The notes: generated from the sequence alone by a model not told the origin. A DNA stretch of 64,000 bases from an uncultured Bartonella sp. (GCA_946478235.1 CAMLBF010000001.1:62001-126000), one strand, 5' to 3'. Positions 38,019 through 48,201 are shown, numbered from the stretch's first letter. A program made the numbers and translations.

Positions 38019-38828
38019 TTATTCATTAATCAATTGATCCATACATAATGCTGGCTCAACTTCATGTAACTTTCCAATTATTTTTGCTGGCACTCCCGCC
38101 ACGGTTACATGGGCAGGCACCGGCTTTAATACAACCGAACAGGCAGCAATTTTCGCACATACGCCAACAGTGATGTTGCCAAGTATCTTGGCACCCGCAC
38201 CAATCAACACACCATTTGCTATCTTGGGGTGGCGATCGCCACATTCTTTTCCCGTACCGCCAAGGGTAACATCCTGTAGTATCGAAACATTGTCACCAAC
38301 AACAGCTGTTTCGCCAACCACAAGCCCCGTGGCATGATCAAGAAAAATACCGCGACCAAATTGTGCGGCAGGATGGATATCGGTTTGAAACACTGATGAG
38401 GAACGGCTCTGTAGAAATAAAGCGAGGTCACACCTACCCTTTAACCATAAATCATGTGCTAAACGATGCGCCTGAATTGCCAAAAAGCCCTTTAAATATA
38501 ACACTGCTTCAATGTATCGGTTACATGCAGGATCACGATAAAAAACCGCACCAATATCATCCGCTATATGCTGTTCAAATTGTGCAATTCCCTCAATCTG
38601 CTCTCTGAAAATTTGGTAAAGCGCATTTTCATTAATTTCACGTGTCCAAAGTCGTGCAGCTACACGACCAGCAATCATGTCGCTAAGACTCTCATATTTC
38701 AAAATGGATTCAGCAAAGAACGATTCCAATACTGGATCAGCTTCGCTCGCAGACAAAGCTTCTTGCCTTATATCGTGCCAAAGCGTTTCCGGATTACGCC
38801 GTGTTGCTTCCTGTTCGGTGCAAGACAC
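38019..38828 (-). CDS. cysE: serine O-acetyltransferase
   Basis: 269 aa with a GTG start at 38828 behind GGAGGAAAGATT. First step of cysteine synthesis: serine + acetyl-CoA to O-acetylserine. The N-terminal helical domain (WHDIRQEALSASEADPVLESFF) is followed by a left-handed beta-helix: FQTDIHPAAQFGRGIFLDHATGLVVGETAVVGDNVSILQDVTLGG (in parts), with the catalytic His-Asp pair in LDHATG and the hexapeptide repeats. The C-terminus lacks a typical ...DGI tail but ends in a short acidic tail. Same strand as DUF3126 and the hydrolase. Confidence 0.96.
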   Translation of the reverse strand: MSCTEQEATRRNPETLWHDIRQEALSASEADPVLESFFAESILKYESLSDMIAGRVAARLWTREINENALYQIFREQIEGIAQFEQHIADDIGAVFYRDPACNRYIEAVLYLKGFLAIQAHRLAHDLWLKGRCDLALFLQSRSSSVFQTDIHPAAQFGRGIFLDHATGLVVGETAVVGDNVSILQDVTLGGTGKECGDRHPKIANGVLIGAGAKILGNITVGVCAKIAACSVVLKPVPAHVTVAGVPAKIIGKLHEVEPALCMDQLINE

Positions 38829-38868
38829 AATCTTTCCTCCGTATTGAAATCAATAACGCCTATTGCCA

Positions 38869-39639
38869 TCATATAGGATGTCGAGAGAGAAAATCTATCA
38901 CACCTTTTTTGTAGACAGGATCCCCAACGGCCAACATATGATCGCGATTTGGAATTATGAGCGTTTCGCCTTTCGGCAATAAGGCAGCAAGTGGTTCGGC
39001 TTCACCCGAAATCTCATCAAGTGTCCCAACTGCAACCAATGCAGGTTGACGAATAGCATGTACTTCCGCCGCAGTCAGTTCTTTTTTCGAAGTTATGACA
39101 CAGGCAGCCAATGCCTTTTTGTCGCTTTTTGTACGATCTGCAAATTTCCGGAACATCAAACCACGTGGATTGGTAATTTGACTTATATCATCTGCCAACA
39201 AAGCTTCTGCAACTGGCTCCCAATTACCAGCACCGGTTACCATACCAATGCCAAGACCACCAAATATGACACTGTTTACAAATGAACCATGCAATAAGCA
39301 CATATAGGCGCTTATACGAGCCCCCATAGAATATCCCATGACTTGCGCTTTCTGGATTCCCAAATGTTCCAATAAAGCGGCAGCATCACCAGCCATAGCT
39401 TCAGGCGTGTAAACCGCTGGGTCATGGCTTTTATCCGAAAATCCGTGCCCTCGGTTATCAATTGCGATAACTCGATATCCAGCTTCATTAAGAACCCTGA
39501 ACCATCCTGGTGCGTACCAATTCACATTAGAAGATGAAGCAAAGCCATGTATTAAAAGGATTGGTTCGCCCTCTCCTTCTTCACGAAACGCTAAACGAAA
39601 CCCATCATGATTGAAATATTGAACGTCTTCTGCACTCAT
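38869..39639 (-). CDS. alpha/beta hydrolase
   Basis: 256 aa from the ATG at 39639, whose A is the last base of the preceding DUF192 stop (TGATG), so translation is coupled. LIHGFASSSNVNWYAPGW gives the oxyanion strand, IAIDNRGHGFSDKS the following strand, GYSMGARIS the nucleophile elbow (Ser), and NRDHMLAVGD the catalytic His. The fold is that of esterases/haloperoxidase-like enzymes. The substrate is unknown. Confidence 0.88.
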   Translation of the reverse strand: MSAEDVQYFNHDGFRLAFREEGEGEPILLIHGFASSSNVNWYAPGWFRVLNEAGYRVIAIDNRGHGFSDKSHDPAVYTPEAMAGDAAALLEHLGIQKAQVMGYSMGARISAYMCLLHGSFVNSVIFGGLGIGMVTGAGNWEPVAEALLADDISQITNPRGLMFRKFADRTKSDKKALAACVITSKKELTAAEVHAIRQPALVAVGTLDEISGEAEPLAALLPKGETLIIPNRDHMLAVGDPVYKKGVIDFLSRHPI

Positions 39640-40121
39640 CACTGACCCACCTTGCATTCACCACAAATAGCTGGGTGAATGACCCTTTGACCTTTTTGAA
39701 TTTTCTTAACCGCAACCTGACCAGCATTTATCTCTATTGTGAAAGATGCTGGCACATGAGAAGAAATGATTCTCGTAGAATATGGATGCGCATGCTCTGT
39801 TATTGCAACAATTTTACCATTTTTGTCGACAAAAAGCATATCGAGTGGCAAAGGCGTATTCGCCATCCACATTGAAACAACACGCTCCGATGCAAACTTG
39901 AATAACATCGCACGATTTTCTGGGAAGTTTTTCCGGAACATCAATCCTGCTTCTGTTTGCTCAGGCGTTACAGCAATCTCTACATGGTACTTTATCTGGC
40001 CTAATTCTGTTTTTATCGTGAGCGGTTGCGCATCAACAGGCAAAAGCATTGGCTCTTGCGCATAAGCCTTGAAATTACCGATAAGCATGAAACAAAATGC
40101 AACCAGAAAAAATCGTCTCAT
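39639..40121 (-). CDS. DUF192 exported protein
   Basis: 160 aa. Signal peptide MRRFFLVAFCFMLIGNFKAYA, cleaved before QEP. The DUF192 core has EIAVTPEQTEAGLMFRKNFPENRAMLF, MWMANTPLPLDMLFVDKNG, and ends with GECKVGQ, including a CxxC-like pair in AICGEC. Structures of this family show a beta-barrel of unknown role. Overlaps the hydrolase start by one base. Downstream of the double cold-shock gene (93-bp gap) on the same strand. Confidence 0.88.
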   Translation of the reverse strand: MRRFFLVAFCFMLIGNFKAYAQEPMLLPVDAQPLTIKTELGQIKYHVEIAVTPEQTEAGLMFRKNFPENRAMLFKFASERVVSMWMANTPLPLDMLFVDKNGKIVAITEHAHPYSTRIISSHVPASFTIEINAGQVAVKKIQKGQRVIHPAICGECKVGQ

Positions 40122-40214
40122 ATCCTCGCCTTTTGCAGCTTAATATATACGAATGATTGCGACTGTATCAAAATCCAAAGTATATAATGATACAGCGTCT
40201 CCCGAATGCATGGA

Positions 40215-40793
40215 CTAATGTGTTGGAAAGGGTGCGGCAATATCCGGGTGAATTTCAGCGGCCATTAGCCCTTTTTCTCCTGTTCCAAAGCGCACAAGCA
40301 CAACTTGCCCAGGACGCAATTCTGCCAATCCAAAGCGGCGCAAGGTTTCCATATGGATAAAAATATCTTCCGTACCTTCGCCTCTTGTTAAAAAGCCGAA
40401 GCCCTTATCCCTATTGAACCATTTTACAATTGCGCGTTCCAAGCCGCTTTCTGGCACGACAACGACATGTGTCCGCGCTGGCAATTCAGATGGATGAACA
40501 GCAGTCGACAAATCAATCGACTTAACCTGAATACATTGTAATCCGCGTTCACCTTTTTTAACAACACAAACTATCCTTGCTCCCTCCAAGGCTGTTTGAA
40601 AGCCGTCACGTCGCATAACGGTCACGTGCAATAAAATATCCGGAACACCGGCAATATCAGGAACGATGAAGCCATAACCTTTGCTCACATCAAACCATTT
40701 AATGCTGCCACTAATTTCTGCAACATCGGTTGCTGTTGTTTCAGAACTAACTTCAGACGAAATATCTTTTTCTGATGTTTCTTTAATCGTCAT
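40215..40793 (-). CDS. double cold-shock-domain protein
   Basis: 192 aa from the ATG at 40793 (the frame is open to 40865, but family proteins begin with a short Ser/Thr/Glu leader like this one). Two cold-shock domains: residues about 28-95 with SIKWFDVSKGYGFIVPD and about 120-185 with AIVKWFNRDKGFGFLTRGEG then EDIFIHMETL. RNP1-like (KGYGFI, KGFGFL) and RNP2-like (ILLHVTV, IFIHMET) motifs are in both. Such tandem CspA-like proteins are usual in Rhizobiales and bind single-stranded nucleic acid. Confidence 0.93.
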   Translation of the reverse strand: MTIKETSEKDISSEVSSETTATDVAEISGSIKWFDVSKGYGFIVPDIAGVPDILLHVTVMRRDGFQTALEGARIVCVVKKGERGLQCIQVKSIDLSTAVHPSELPARTHVVVVPESGLERAIVKWFNRDKGFGFLTRGEGTEDIFIHMETLRRFGLAELRPGQVVLVRFGTGEKGLMAAEIHPDIAAPFPTH

Positions 40794-41005
40794 AATCCAA
40801 ATAGTCCTGTTAAAGCGATTGATTCTCTTGCTGCAAGTAAACATTGCTCTGTGACATGGGCGCAAGTCCTCTTATTAGATTTCCCCATATTGTAATTGAG
40901 GCCGAAGACCCAACACATCATTGTGCATCATTTATAATTGATAGAAGTGTTGAACGTTTCTCAAAAAAAGCTACATTCCACTGCGATATAAAACGAGAGG
41001 TAAAA

Positions 41006-41446
41006 ATGCGTTATTTACATACTATGGTTCGTGTGAACGATCTTGAAAAATCAATTGATTTTTACTGCAAAATATTTGGTCTAAAAGAAACAAGACGCAC
41101 AGAAAACGAAAGTGGACGGTTTACACTTGTTTATCTTGCAGCACCGCAAGACACCAAATCGGCGGAAGAAACCCACGCTCCTGAACTTGAACTGACCTAT
41201 AATTGGGATACCGAAGAGTATACCGGCGGTCGTAATTTTGGACATTTGGCCTATGAAGTTGATGACATTTATCAAACATGCCAGAAATTAGCGGATCAGG
41301 GAATTGTCATCAATCGACCACCACGTGATGGTTATATGGCTTTTATAAAATCTCCCGATGGTATCTCTATCGAACTTTTACAAAAAGGTGAAAAGCTTGA
41401 ACCAAAGGAACCTTGGTTATCTATGAAAAACACAGGCACATGGTAA
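41006..41446 (+). CDS. gloA: lactoylglutathione lyase (glyoxalase I)
   Basis: 146 aa from the ATG at 41006 with GAGAGG upstream (the frame is open to 40844). Converts the methylglyoxal-glutathione hemithioacetal to S-lactoylglutathione. [31 protein letters not shown] has the first His ligand. Further ligands are in [13 protein letters not shown] (Glu), [14 protein letters not shown] (His) and ISIELLQKG (Glu). Length is standard for the Ni-type bacterial enzyme. Confidence 0.95.
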   Translation: MRYLHTMVRVNDLEKSIDFYCKIFGLKETRRTENESGRFTLVYLAAPQDTKSAEETHAPELELTYNWDTEEYTGGRNFGHLAYEVDDIYQTCQKLADQGIVINRPPRDGYMAFIKSPDGISIELLQKGEKLEPKEPWLSMKNTGTW

Positions 41447-41457
41447 TTGATTAAATT

Positions 41458-41488
41458 GACAGTTAAAAGAAAACCTACTGTATAAGAT
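41458..41488 (+). promoter_or_regulatory. candidate sigma-70 promoter of livKHMGF
   Basis: TTGACA at 41458-41463, then 17 nt to TGTATA (or 19 nt to TATAAG). Lies just after gloA and about 110 bp upstream of the livK start, the only good match in the gap. Confidence 0.5.
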
Positions 41489-41599
41489 ATTTTTATATTT
41501 ATTACTCGACTAACAAAACTTGTACTAAAAGCCATATCATATTATTAAAACTTTATTACAATATTTTTACATTGTAATTTAAGAGAGGAACAATAAGAA

Positions 41600-42733
41600 A
41601 TGGCTTTTAGAAAACTAATTGCGACCGCGGTGGCTGCCGCCGCATTCACTGTTAACGCCTACGCGTCGGATCCTATTAAGATTGGAGTTTTTCTGCCTCT
41701 TACAGGTCAGAATGCTTTTGGTGGACAATTGGAACTTGAAGGTGTTCAACTTGCGAATAAAATGAAGCCGGAGGTTTTGGGGCGTAAAGTTGAACTGATA
41801 ATTGTCGATAATAAATCCGACAAAGTTGAAGCAGCAAACGCTGTGATGCGCCTGACGGCCTCGGATAAGGTGCAAGGCATTATTGGAACTTATGGTTCGT
41901 CACTTGCGCTTGCAGGTGGTGAAGTTTCTGAGCCAGCAAAAACACCAGCCGTTGCGACCTCCGCGACAAACCCTTTGGTAACACAGGGCAAAAAATACTA
42001 CTTCCGTGCATGTTTTGTGGATCCATATCAAGGCGCAGGTGCTGCCACATATGCATTCAATACGTTGCACGCTAAAAAAGCCGCTATTTTAAAAGACATT
42101 TCAAACGATTACGCTATCGGTCTGGCAAACTATTTCAACAGTTCGTTCAAGAAATTGGGTGGCGATGTAGTTGCTAACCTCAATTACAACTCTGGTGATC
42201 AGGACTTTTCTGCAGCATTAACTGAAATTATTGCGCAACAACCTGACGTATTGTTTATTCCGGCATATTTTGCCGAAGGCGCAATAATTATGAAGCAAGC
42301 TCGTGAATTGGGAGCAACATTCCGCATTATGGGCGGCGATGCAATGGATAATCCTGAAACGGTAACTATTGGTGGAAAAGCAGCAGAAGGCTTTTTACAC
42401 ACTACTTTCCCATATGATGAAAACATGCCGAATATGCCAGAAACGGCAAAAGAATTTACAACACAATGGAAAGCCACCTTCCCTAACAAAGCGCCTAATG
42501 TGAATGCTGTGTTAGGATACACATCCTATATGATGTTTATGGAAGCCATTGAAAAAGCTGGAAGTGATGACCGTGAAGCAATCACGGCAGAGCTTGCTAA
42601 ATTAAAAGATTTTCAAACACCATTTGGTCCTATGACTATGGATCAAAACCATAACCCAGAAATACCAATTGGTGTGATCGAGATAAAAGACGGTAAGCGC
42701 GTATATCTGGGCGAAGTTAAACCTGCTTTATAA
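41600..42733 (+). CDS. livK: branched-chain amino acid ABC transporter substrate-binding protein
   Basis: 377 aa, ATG after GAGAGGAACAATAAGAA. Signal peptide MAFRKLIATAVAAAAFTVNAYA cleaved before SDPIKI. LPLTGQNAFGGQLELEGVQLA, IGTYGSSLALAGGEVSE, TSATNPLVTQGKKYYFRACF and DFSAALTEIIAQQPDVLFIP are typical of type I periplasmic binding proteins of the Liv class. First gene of a complete livKHMGF operon and distinct from the orphan binding protein at 12.2 kb. Confidence 0.94.
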   Translation: MAFRKLIATAVAAAAFTVNAYASDPIKIGVFLPLTGQNAFGGQLELEGVQLANKMKPEVLGRKVELIIVDNKSDKVEAANAVMRLTASDKVQGIIGTYGSSLALAGGEVSEPAKTPAVATSATNPLVTQGKKYYFRACFVDPYQGAGAATYAFNTLHAKKAAILKDISNDYAIGLANYFNSSFKKLGGDVVANLNYNSGDQDFSAALTEIIAQQPDVLFIPAYFAEGAIIMKQARELGATFRIMGGDAMDNPETVTIGGKAAEGFLHTTFPYDENMPNMPETAKEFTTQWKATFPNKAPNVNAVLGYTSYMMFMEAIEKAGSDDREAITAELAKLKDFQTPFGPMTMDQNHNPEIPIGVIEIKDGKRVYLGEVKPAL

Positions 42734-42822
42734 GTTGATATTTATAAATCACATACAATACCGGTCGGAATGATAACTTTCGACCGGCTTTTATTAATTG
42801 CATAAATAAAGAAAGGTACGAG

Positions 42823-43899
42823 ATGAGCACTGAAATGTTCATCCAGCATTTTTTTAATGCTCTGGCATTAGGATCCCTATACGGGTTAATAGCCATCGGA
42901 TATACGATGGTCTATGGCATCCTACGGCTTATAAATTTCGCCCATGGCGATATTTTTATGTTGGGTGCTTATTTTGTATTCTTTTCGACAATCAGCTTCA
43001 TGCCTGCGTGGACTGCCGTATTGCTTATATTATTGGCTGTTCTGGTCTATTACTCAGTATTTATTGGCTTCAAAAAACAGATAAAATCCTATTGGGGCAT
43101 TATTTTTGCTATGCTCATATTGGCGTTAGCCTATTATGCGCTGATTTCACCGCAAGACTTTACACCTATTTGGATTTTGGCTGTATGCTTTGCTGTGTTT
43201 GTAACCAGCGCTGGCGGCATTGCGGTCGATCGTATTGCTTATAGACCTTTACGTGATGCCCCTCGTATTTCTGCGTTAATCAGCGCAATTGGTATGTCCT
43301 TTCTGATTGAAAATTTGGCAACAGTGCTTTTCACTGGTGTTCCCAAAAGCGTGAAACAACCAGATTTTCTTGTTACGCCTATTCAATGGCATCTGGGTGC
43401 CGATGCAACCGGTGTTATCCGTATTGTTCCTATGGCAATAATAGTGCCGATTGTTTCTCTGGTATTGGTCGTCTTGTTGTTATGGATAATCAATAAGACA
43501 AAGCCAGGACTTGCGATGCGGGCAATTTCCCGAGATATCGAAACCACAAGACTTATGGGGGTTTCCGTCGATAAAATCATCGCCTTTACCTTCGGTCTTG
43601 GTTCTGCTTTAGCGGCAATTGCCGGCATCATGTGGGCATTACGATATCCACAAATACACCCTTATATGGGCGTAATACCTGGATTAAAGGCATTCATAGC
43701 AGCGGTAATTGGAGGAATTGGTTCTGTTGAGGGCGCAATGTTAGGCGGGCTTCTCTTAGGGTTTATTGAAATAATGATTATCGCATTTTTCCCTTCCCTA
43801 TCAGGATATCGTGATGCGTTCGCTTTCATATTATTAATCATGATCTTGCTGGTAATGCCAACTGGTCTTATGGGCAAAAAAAGCGAGGAGAAAATCTAA
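42823..43899 (+). CDS. livH: branched-chain amino acid ABC permease LivH
   Basis: 358 aa, ATG after GAAAGGTACGAG. Inner-membrane permease. ALGSLYGLIAIGYTMVYGILRLINFAHGDIFMLGAYF (in parts), RLMGVSVDKIIAFTFGLGSALAAIAG and GGIGSVEGAMLGGLLLGF with the EAA-type loop are clear. It is about 50 residues longer than the usual 300 aa: residues about 55-125 contain an extra hydrophobic segment with IKSYWGIIFAMLILALAYYA before the VDRIAYRPLRDAPR motif. Shares one base with livM (TAATG). Confidence 0.95.
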   Translation: MSTEMFIQHFFNALALGSLYGLIAIGYTMVYGILRLINFAHGDIFMLGAYFVFFSTISFMPAWTAVLLILLAVLVYYSVFIGFKKQIKSYWGIIFAMLILALAYYALISPQDFTPIWILAVCFAVFVTSAGGIAVDRIAYRPLRDAPRISALISAIGMSFLIENLATVLFTGVPKSVKQPDFLVTPIQWHLGADATGVIRIVPMAIIVPIVSLVLVVLLLWIINKTKPGLAMRAISRDIETTRLMGVSVDKIIAFTFGLGSALAAIAGIMWALRYPQIHPYMGVIPGLKAFIAAVIGGIGSVEGAMLGGLLLGFIEIMIIAFFPSLSGYRDAFAFILLIMILLVMPTGLMGKKSEEKI

Positions 43900-44957
43900 T
43901 GTCAAAGTCCTCGCAAATCATTCTATCGTTCCTTTGCATTGCGTGTCTGATTGCTTTTCTCTTTTATGCTGAACGCAATTTTGATGCTTACACTGTTCGT
44001 ATTTTAAATCTCATAGCCATCAATGCAATATTGGCTATCTCATTAAATCTCATCTATGGGTTTACTGGTATGTTTTCGCTGGGGCATGCTGGTTTTATGG
44101 CTGTTGGCGCCTATGTTTGTGCTATTTTATTGCTATCGCCCGAACAAAAGGAAATGATGTGGATCCTTGAGCCAATTTTTGGTCCACTATTACATCTCCA
44201 GTTACCATTCTTTTTTGCGGTTATCATTGGTGGACTTTGTGCCGCACTTCTTGGTCTATTCATTGCAATTCCGGTATTACGCCTTGGTGGTGACTATCTT
44301 GGAATAGCAACGCTAGGATTTGCAGAAATTATTCGTGTGGTCATAACCAATGCAACCCCCATCACAAATGGTTCACTGGGAATAAAAGGCATACCGCAAG
44401 ATGGCAATTTATGGTGGAACTACGGTTGGTTAGCTTTTACCGTTATTTTCATCGTTATGTTGTTAAGGAGCAATACTGGCAACGCGCTCTGTGCAATCAG
44501 AGATGATGAAATTGCAGCGAAAACAATGGGAATAAATACTTTCTTCTATCGCTGTTTATCATTTGTCATTGGTGCATTCTTTGCTGGAGTTGGCGGAGCA
44601 TTGACGGCTGCCCTCATTTCAACAATTGACCCTAAAATGTTCAACTTTCTTTTGACATTCAATATTTTGATGATTGTTGTAGCTGGTGGCTTAGGTTCTA
44701 TCACCGGAAGCATTATTGGCAGCGTCATTATAACTGTATTGCTAGAATGGCTGCGTATCGTTGAACAGCCGCTTAATCTCGGATTTATGCAATTACCAGG
44801 TATCCCTGGCTTGCGTATGGTTATTTTCTCAATACTCCTCATGGCCATTATTCTTTTCTGGCGCAGTGGCCTGTTAGGAACGCGCGAATTTTCTTGGAAT
44901 GGCATCTATCGCTTTTTCAAGCGCCAGCCAGTGTCGAAAGGCGGAGAAGAATCATGA
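43899..44957 (+). CDS. livM: branched-chain amino acid ABC permease LivM
   Basis: 352 aa. Second permease. NAILAISLNLIYGFTGMFSLGHAGFMAVGAYV (in parts), LRLGGDYLGIATLGFAEIIRVV, GNALCAIRDDEIAAKTMGIN and GAFFAGVGGALTAALIST are signatures. Starts on the last base of the livH stop, and its own stop overlaps the livG start by 4 bp. Confidence 0.96.
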   Translation: MSKSSQIILSFLCIACLIAFLFYAERNFDAYTVRILNLIAINAILAISLNLIYGFTGMFSLGHAGFMAVGAYVCAILLLSPEQKEMMWILEPIFGPLLHLQLPFFFAVIIGGLCAALLGLFIAIPVLRLGGDYLGIATLGFAEIIRVVITNATPITNGSLGIKGIPQDGNLWWNYGWLAFTVIFIVMLLRSNTGNALCAIRDDEIAAKTMGINTFFYRCLSFVIGAFFAGVGGALTAALISTIDPKMFNFLLTFNILMIVVAGGLGSITGSIIGSVIITVLLEWLRIVEQPLNLGFMQLPGIPGLRMVIFSILLMAIILFWRSGLLGTREFSWNGIYRFFKRQPVSKGGEES

Positions 44958-45727
44958 ACAATCCAATTTTGACACTTAACAACATAACGATGCGCTTCGG
45001 CGGTTTAACCGCGGTAAATGACGTCAATATGCAAATTGAACGTGGTAGTATTACCGGTCTAATTGGGCCAAATGGTGCTGGAAAAACCACGGTATTTAAT
45101 ATGATTTCGGGTTTTTATAAACCGACATCTGGCACTATCGAGCTTGATGGCAAGGTCGTTTCTGGTCTTCCGCCCCATATTGTTTGCAAACGCCACATAG
45201 CACGAACATTTCAGAACATTAGATTGTTTACAGGCTTGAATGTCCTACAAAATGTTATGGTAGGTGCTCATGTGCGGCAAAAAAGTTCATGGCTTGCCGG
45301 TGCATTGCATATACCTAGCGCGGCTCAAGAAGAGCGTCAGATTCGCGATTCTGCTATGGATCTCTTAAAACGTGTTCATCTCGATCATCTTTATGACCAA
45401 CCAGCAACAGCCTTGGCCTATGGCGCGCAGAGACGGCTGGAAATTGCCCGCGCATTGGCTACAAAGCCAAAGATTTTGTTACTCGACGAACCGGCTGCCG
45501 GTATGAACCCGCAAGAAAGCCAAGAACTGTTGAGTTTCATCGCTAGAATTCGCGAAGAATTCGATTTGACAATCCTGCTGATCGAACATGATATGCGCGT
45601 CGTTATGGGATTGTGTAACCATATATGGGTATTGGAATATGGTGCGTTAATTGCAGATGGTACCCCAGAGGAAATTCGCAATAATCCTAAAGTCATTGAA
45701 GCTTATCTCGGCGGAGAACTTTCATGA
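44954..45727 (+). CDS. livG: branched-chain amino acid ABC ATPase LivG
   Basis: 257 aa from the ATG at 44954, overlapping the livM stop (ATGA) with GGCGGAGAAG upstream; longer in-frame starts from 44894 lie inside livM. Walker A GPNGAGKTT, the LivG insert HIARTFQNIRLFTGLNVLQNV, the LAYGAQRRLEIARAL signature, Walker B ILLLDEPAAGM and the switch His in IEHDM are present. The C-terminus ends YLGGELS, as in Liv ATPases. Confidence 0.97.
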   Translation: MNNPILTLNNITMRFGGLTAVNDVNMQIERGSITGLIGPNGAGKTTVFNMISGFYKPTSGTIELDGKVVSGLPPHIVCKRHIARTFQNIRLFTGLNVLQNVMVGAHVRQKSSWLAGALHIPSAAQEERQIRDSAMDLLKRVHLDHLYDQPATALAYGAQRRLEIARALATKPKILLLDEPAAGMNPQESQELLSFIARIREEFDLTILLIEHDMRVVMGLCNHIWVLEYGALIADGTPEEIRNNPKVIEAYLGGELS

Positions 45728-46434
45728 ATCTGCTTGAAATCAAAAATCTCCATGTTCACTATGGTGCCATTAAAGCTGTACAAGGTTTAACAATGTCCAT
45801 CAAACAGGGATCAATTGTCACCTTAATTGGCGCAAATGGTGCTGGAAAAAGCAGTACAGTGCGTTCCATTGCTGGATTAAACCGCTCTGTATCCGGTGAA
45901 ATAATCTATAAAGACGAAGAAATTCTAGGCAAACAACCTGAAGAGATTTTGCGCAGAGGAATTGCACTTAGCCCTGAAGGGCGACGGATTATGCCGCACC
46001 TTACTGTCTTCGAAAATTTGCAATTAGGCGCTTATATCAGAAAAGATAAAGCAGGTATCGCACGTGATATTGAGTGGATATTCGATTTATTTCCGAGGTT
46101 GAAAGAACGTTCAAAACAACTTGGCGGAACCATGTCTGGTGGTGAACAACAGATGCTTGCTGTTGGTCGGGCTCTGATGAGCAATCCTGAGGTTGTGATG
46201 TTGGACGAACCATCTCTTGGCCTTGCCCCTATTTTGGTAAATGAAATTTTTTCGATTATCAGAAAGATCAATGAAATGGGCAAAACTGTCTTGCTTATTG
46301 AGCAAAATGCTTTTGCTGCACTCTCTATTGCAAATTATGCCTATATCCTTGAAGTCGGAAAAATTATTCTTGAAGGTGAAGGCAAACAGATGCTGAACGA
46401 TCCGAGAGTGAAAGAAGCCTATTTGGGTGGCTGA
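45724..46434 (+). CDS. livF: branched-chain amino acid ABC ATPase LivF
   Basis: 236 aa. Overlaps livG by 4 bp. Walker A GANGAGKSS, signature MSGGEQQMLAVGRAL, Walker B VVMLDEPSLGLAP and the LIEQNA switch. Ends YLGG. Last gene of livKHMGF. A 13-pair hairpin follows at 46544-46573. Confidence 0.97.
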   Translation: MNLLEIKNLHVHYGAIKAVQGLTMSIKQGSIVTLIGANGAGKSSTVRSIAGLNRSVSGEIIYKDEEILGKQPEEILRRGIALSPEGRRIMPHLTVFENLQLGAYIRKDKAGIARDIEWIFDLFPRLKERSKQLGGTMSGGEQQMLAVGRALMSNPEVVMLDEPSLGLAPILVNEIFSIIRKINEMGKTVLLIEQNAFAALSIANYAYILEVGKIILEGEGKQMLNDPRVKEAYLGG

Positions 46435-46543
46435 TACAGAGTTTGGGGTAAACCATATAAATTGGGTGGTTGGTACAGACGAGGCTACCCATCAAGATCG
46501 CCAGCAAAATTCAATTATTTTTATCTTTAAGTGATGTCAAAAA

Positions 46544-46573
46544 AATAGTGCAACAATACTTTGTTGCACTATT
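46544..46573. terminator. bidirectional rho-independent terminator
   Basis: Thirteen-pair perfect stem AATAGTGCAACAA/TTGTTGCACTATT with loop TACT between convergent livF and gatA. On the minus strand the stem runs into TTTTTT, so it best serves gatA, and may also stop liv transcripts. Confidence 0.85.
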
Positions 46574-46688
46574 AAAATGGTATTGTTTTAAACACTCTCT
46601 GAACGAGAATAGATCTATCTGGCTATAGAAGTATGGCATCCAAGCCAACCAAACAGGATTGCCCCCGTTTGGCGCTATACCTATATCG

Positions 46689-48170
46689 TTACCACCATTT
46701 TTTAGGTGAGAACTTGCCAGCTGCCTGTTCAATTACATGAGCCGTCTGAAATAGCTCACCTTCGCCAAAAGGCTTACCAATAAGCTGAAGTCCCAATGGC
46801 AAACCATCTGAAGAAAGACCTGCAGGCAAAGATATTCCCGGTAAGCCAGCCATATTAACGGTCACAGTGAAAATATCATTAAGATACATTGCCACAGGAT
46901 CGCTTTTCAGTTTTTCGTCGGCAATACCAAAAGCAGGTGTCGGTGTTGCTGGCGTTAATATCGCGTCAACTCCTGCCTCAAAACAATTATCAAAATCTTG
47001 TTTGATAAGCGTTCTGACCTTTTGGGCTTTGAGGTAATAAGCATCATAATAACCGGCAGATAACACGTATGTGCCTATCAATATACGGCGCTTAACTTCG
47101 TTTCCAAATCCTTCAGAACGCGTATTTTCATACATTTCAATAATATCTTTACCCGGCACACGCAGACCGAACCGTACACCATCGTAACGTGCCAAGTTGG
47201 AAGAGGCTTCCGCAGGCGCTACGATATAATAGGCTGGTAAAGCATATTTTGTATGAGGGAGCGAAATGTTGACTATTTCTGCACCTGCATCTTTCAGCCA
47301 ATCAATACCCTTCTGCCAAAGGTTCAAGATTTCTTCAGACATGCCATCAACACGATATTCTTTTGGAATACCGATTTTCATGCCTTTTACTGATTTCCCG
47401 ATGAAACTTTCGTAATCAGGCACAGGAACATCAACAGAGGTTGAATCCTTATCATCAAATGATGCCATAGATTTAAGAAGAATTGAACAATCGCGTACAT
47501 CGCGGCCAATTGGACCGGCTTGATCAAGAGATGAAGCAAACGCAATTGTCCCCCAACGTGAACAACGACCATAGGTTGGTTTAATTCCAACTGTGCCGGT
47601 AAACGCTGCCGGTTGGCGAATTGAACCGCCAGTATCAGTTGCTGTTGCACCAGCGCATAAATGGGCTGCCACGGCTGCTGCTGAACCACCAGAAGAACCA
47701 CCCGGTACAAGTTGCTTGTCTGATCCTTCAGCACGCCATGGATTGATAACCGCACCATAATGTGACGTCTCATTGGAAGACCCCATAGCAAACTCGTCCA
47801 TATTGAGTTTACCAAGCATAACAGCACCATCAGCCCATAAATTGGCCGTAACCGTGGACTCATATTTTGGTTTAAAACCATCAAGAATATGCGAACATGC
47901 CTGTGTATGGATGTCGTATGTTGCAAAAAGGTCTTTGATACCAAGAGGGATACCTTCAAGAGCACCCATTTCATTATTATCAATGCGTTTTTGCGATGCC
48001 TTTGCCATCTCTTGGGCATGATCGGCGGTAACAGCGACATACGCATTTATAGCGGAATTAGACGCTTCTATTGCTTTAAGATAAGCATCAGTCAATTCTG
48101 TTGCCTTGATTTCACGCTGTTTCAAAGCGTCACGAGCCTCGGCAATTGTCAGCTTCGTTAAATCAGTCAT
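46689..48170 (-). CDS. gatA: Asp-tRNA(Asn)/Glu-tRNA(Gln) amidotransferase subunit A
   Basis: 493 aa from the ATG at 48170 (GAGGC 7 nt upstream; an ATG at 48176 is too close to it). Amidase of GatCAB, which makes Gln-tRNA(Gln) from Glu-tRNA(Gln). Catalytic Lys in [10 protein letters not shown], the Ser loop [18 protein letters not shown] and the nucleophile Ser in [16 protein letters not shown] are present. gatC lies 31 bp upstream. gatB is not in the window. A decayed second copy of the 5' half lies at about 50.89-51.10 kb. Confidence 0.97.
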   Translation of the reverse strand: MTDLTKLTIAEARDALKQREIKATELTDAYLKAIEASNSAINAYVAVTADHAQEMAKASQKRIDNNEMGALEGIPLGIKDLFATYDIHTQACSHILDGFKPKYESTVTANLWADGAVMLGKLNMDEFAMGSSNETSHYGAVINPWRAEGSDKQLVPGGSSGGSAAAVAAHLCAGATATDTGGSIRQPAAFTGTVGIKPTYGRCSRWGTIAFASSLDQAGPIGRDVRDCSILLKSMASFDDKDSTSVDVPVPDYESFIGKSVKGMKIGIPKEYRVDGMSEEILNLWQKGIDWLKDAGAEIVNISLPHTKYALPAYYIVAPAEASSNLARYDGVRFGLRVPGKDIIEMYENTRSEGFGNEVKRRILIGTYVLSAGYYDAYYLKAQKVRTLIKQDFDNCFEAGVDAILTPATPTPAFGIADEKLKSDPVAMYLNDIFTVTVNMAGLPGISLPAGLSSDGLPLGLQLIGKPFGEGELFQTAHVIEQAAGKFSPKKWW

Positions 48171-48201
48171 AATCATGCCTCGAAAATCAAAAAATCGTAC
48201 A

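Noticed and set aside
46511-46732. 73-codon minus-strand frame beyond the gatA end
   Set aside because: Covers the terminator hairpin and overlaps gatA in another frame; no family signature.
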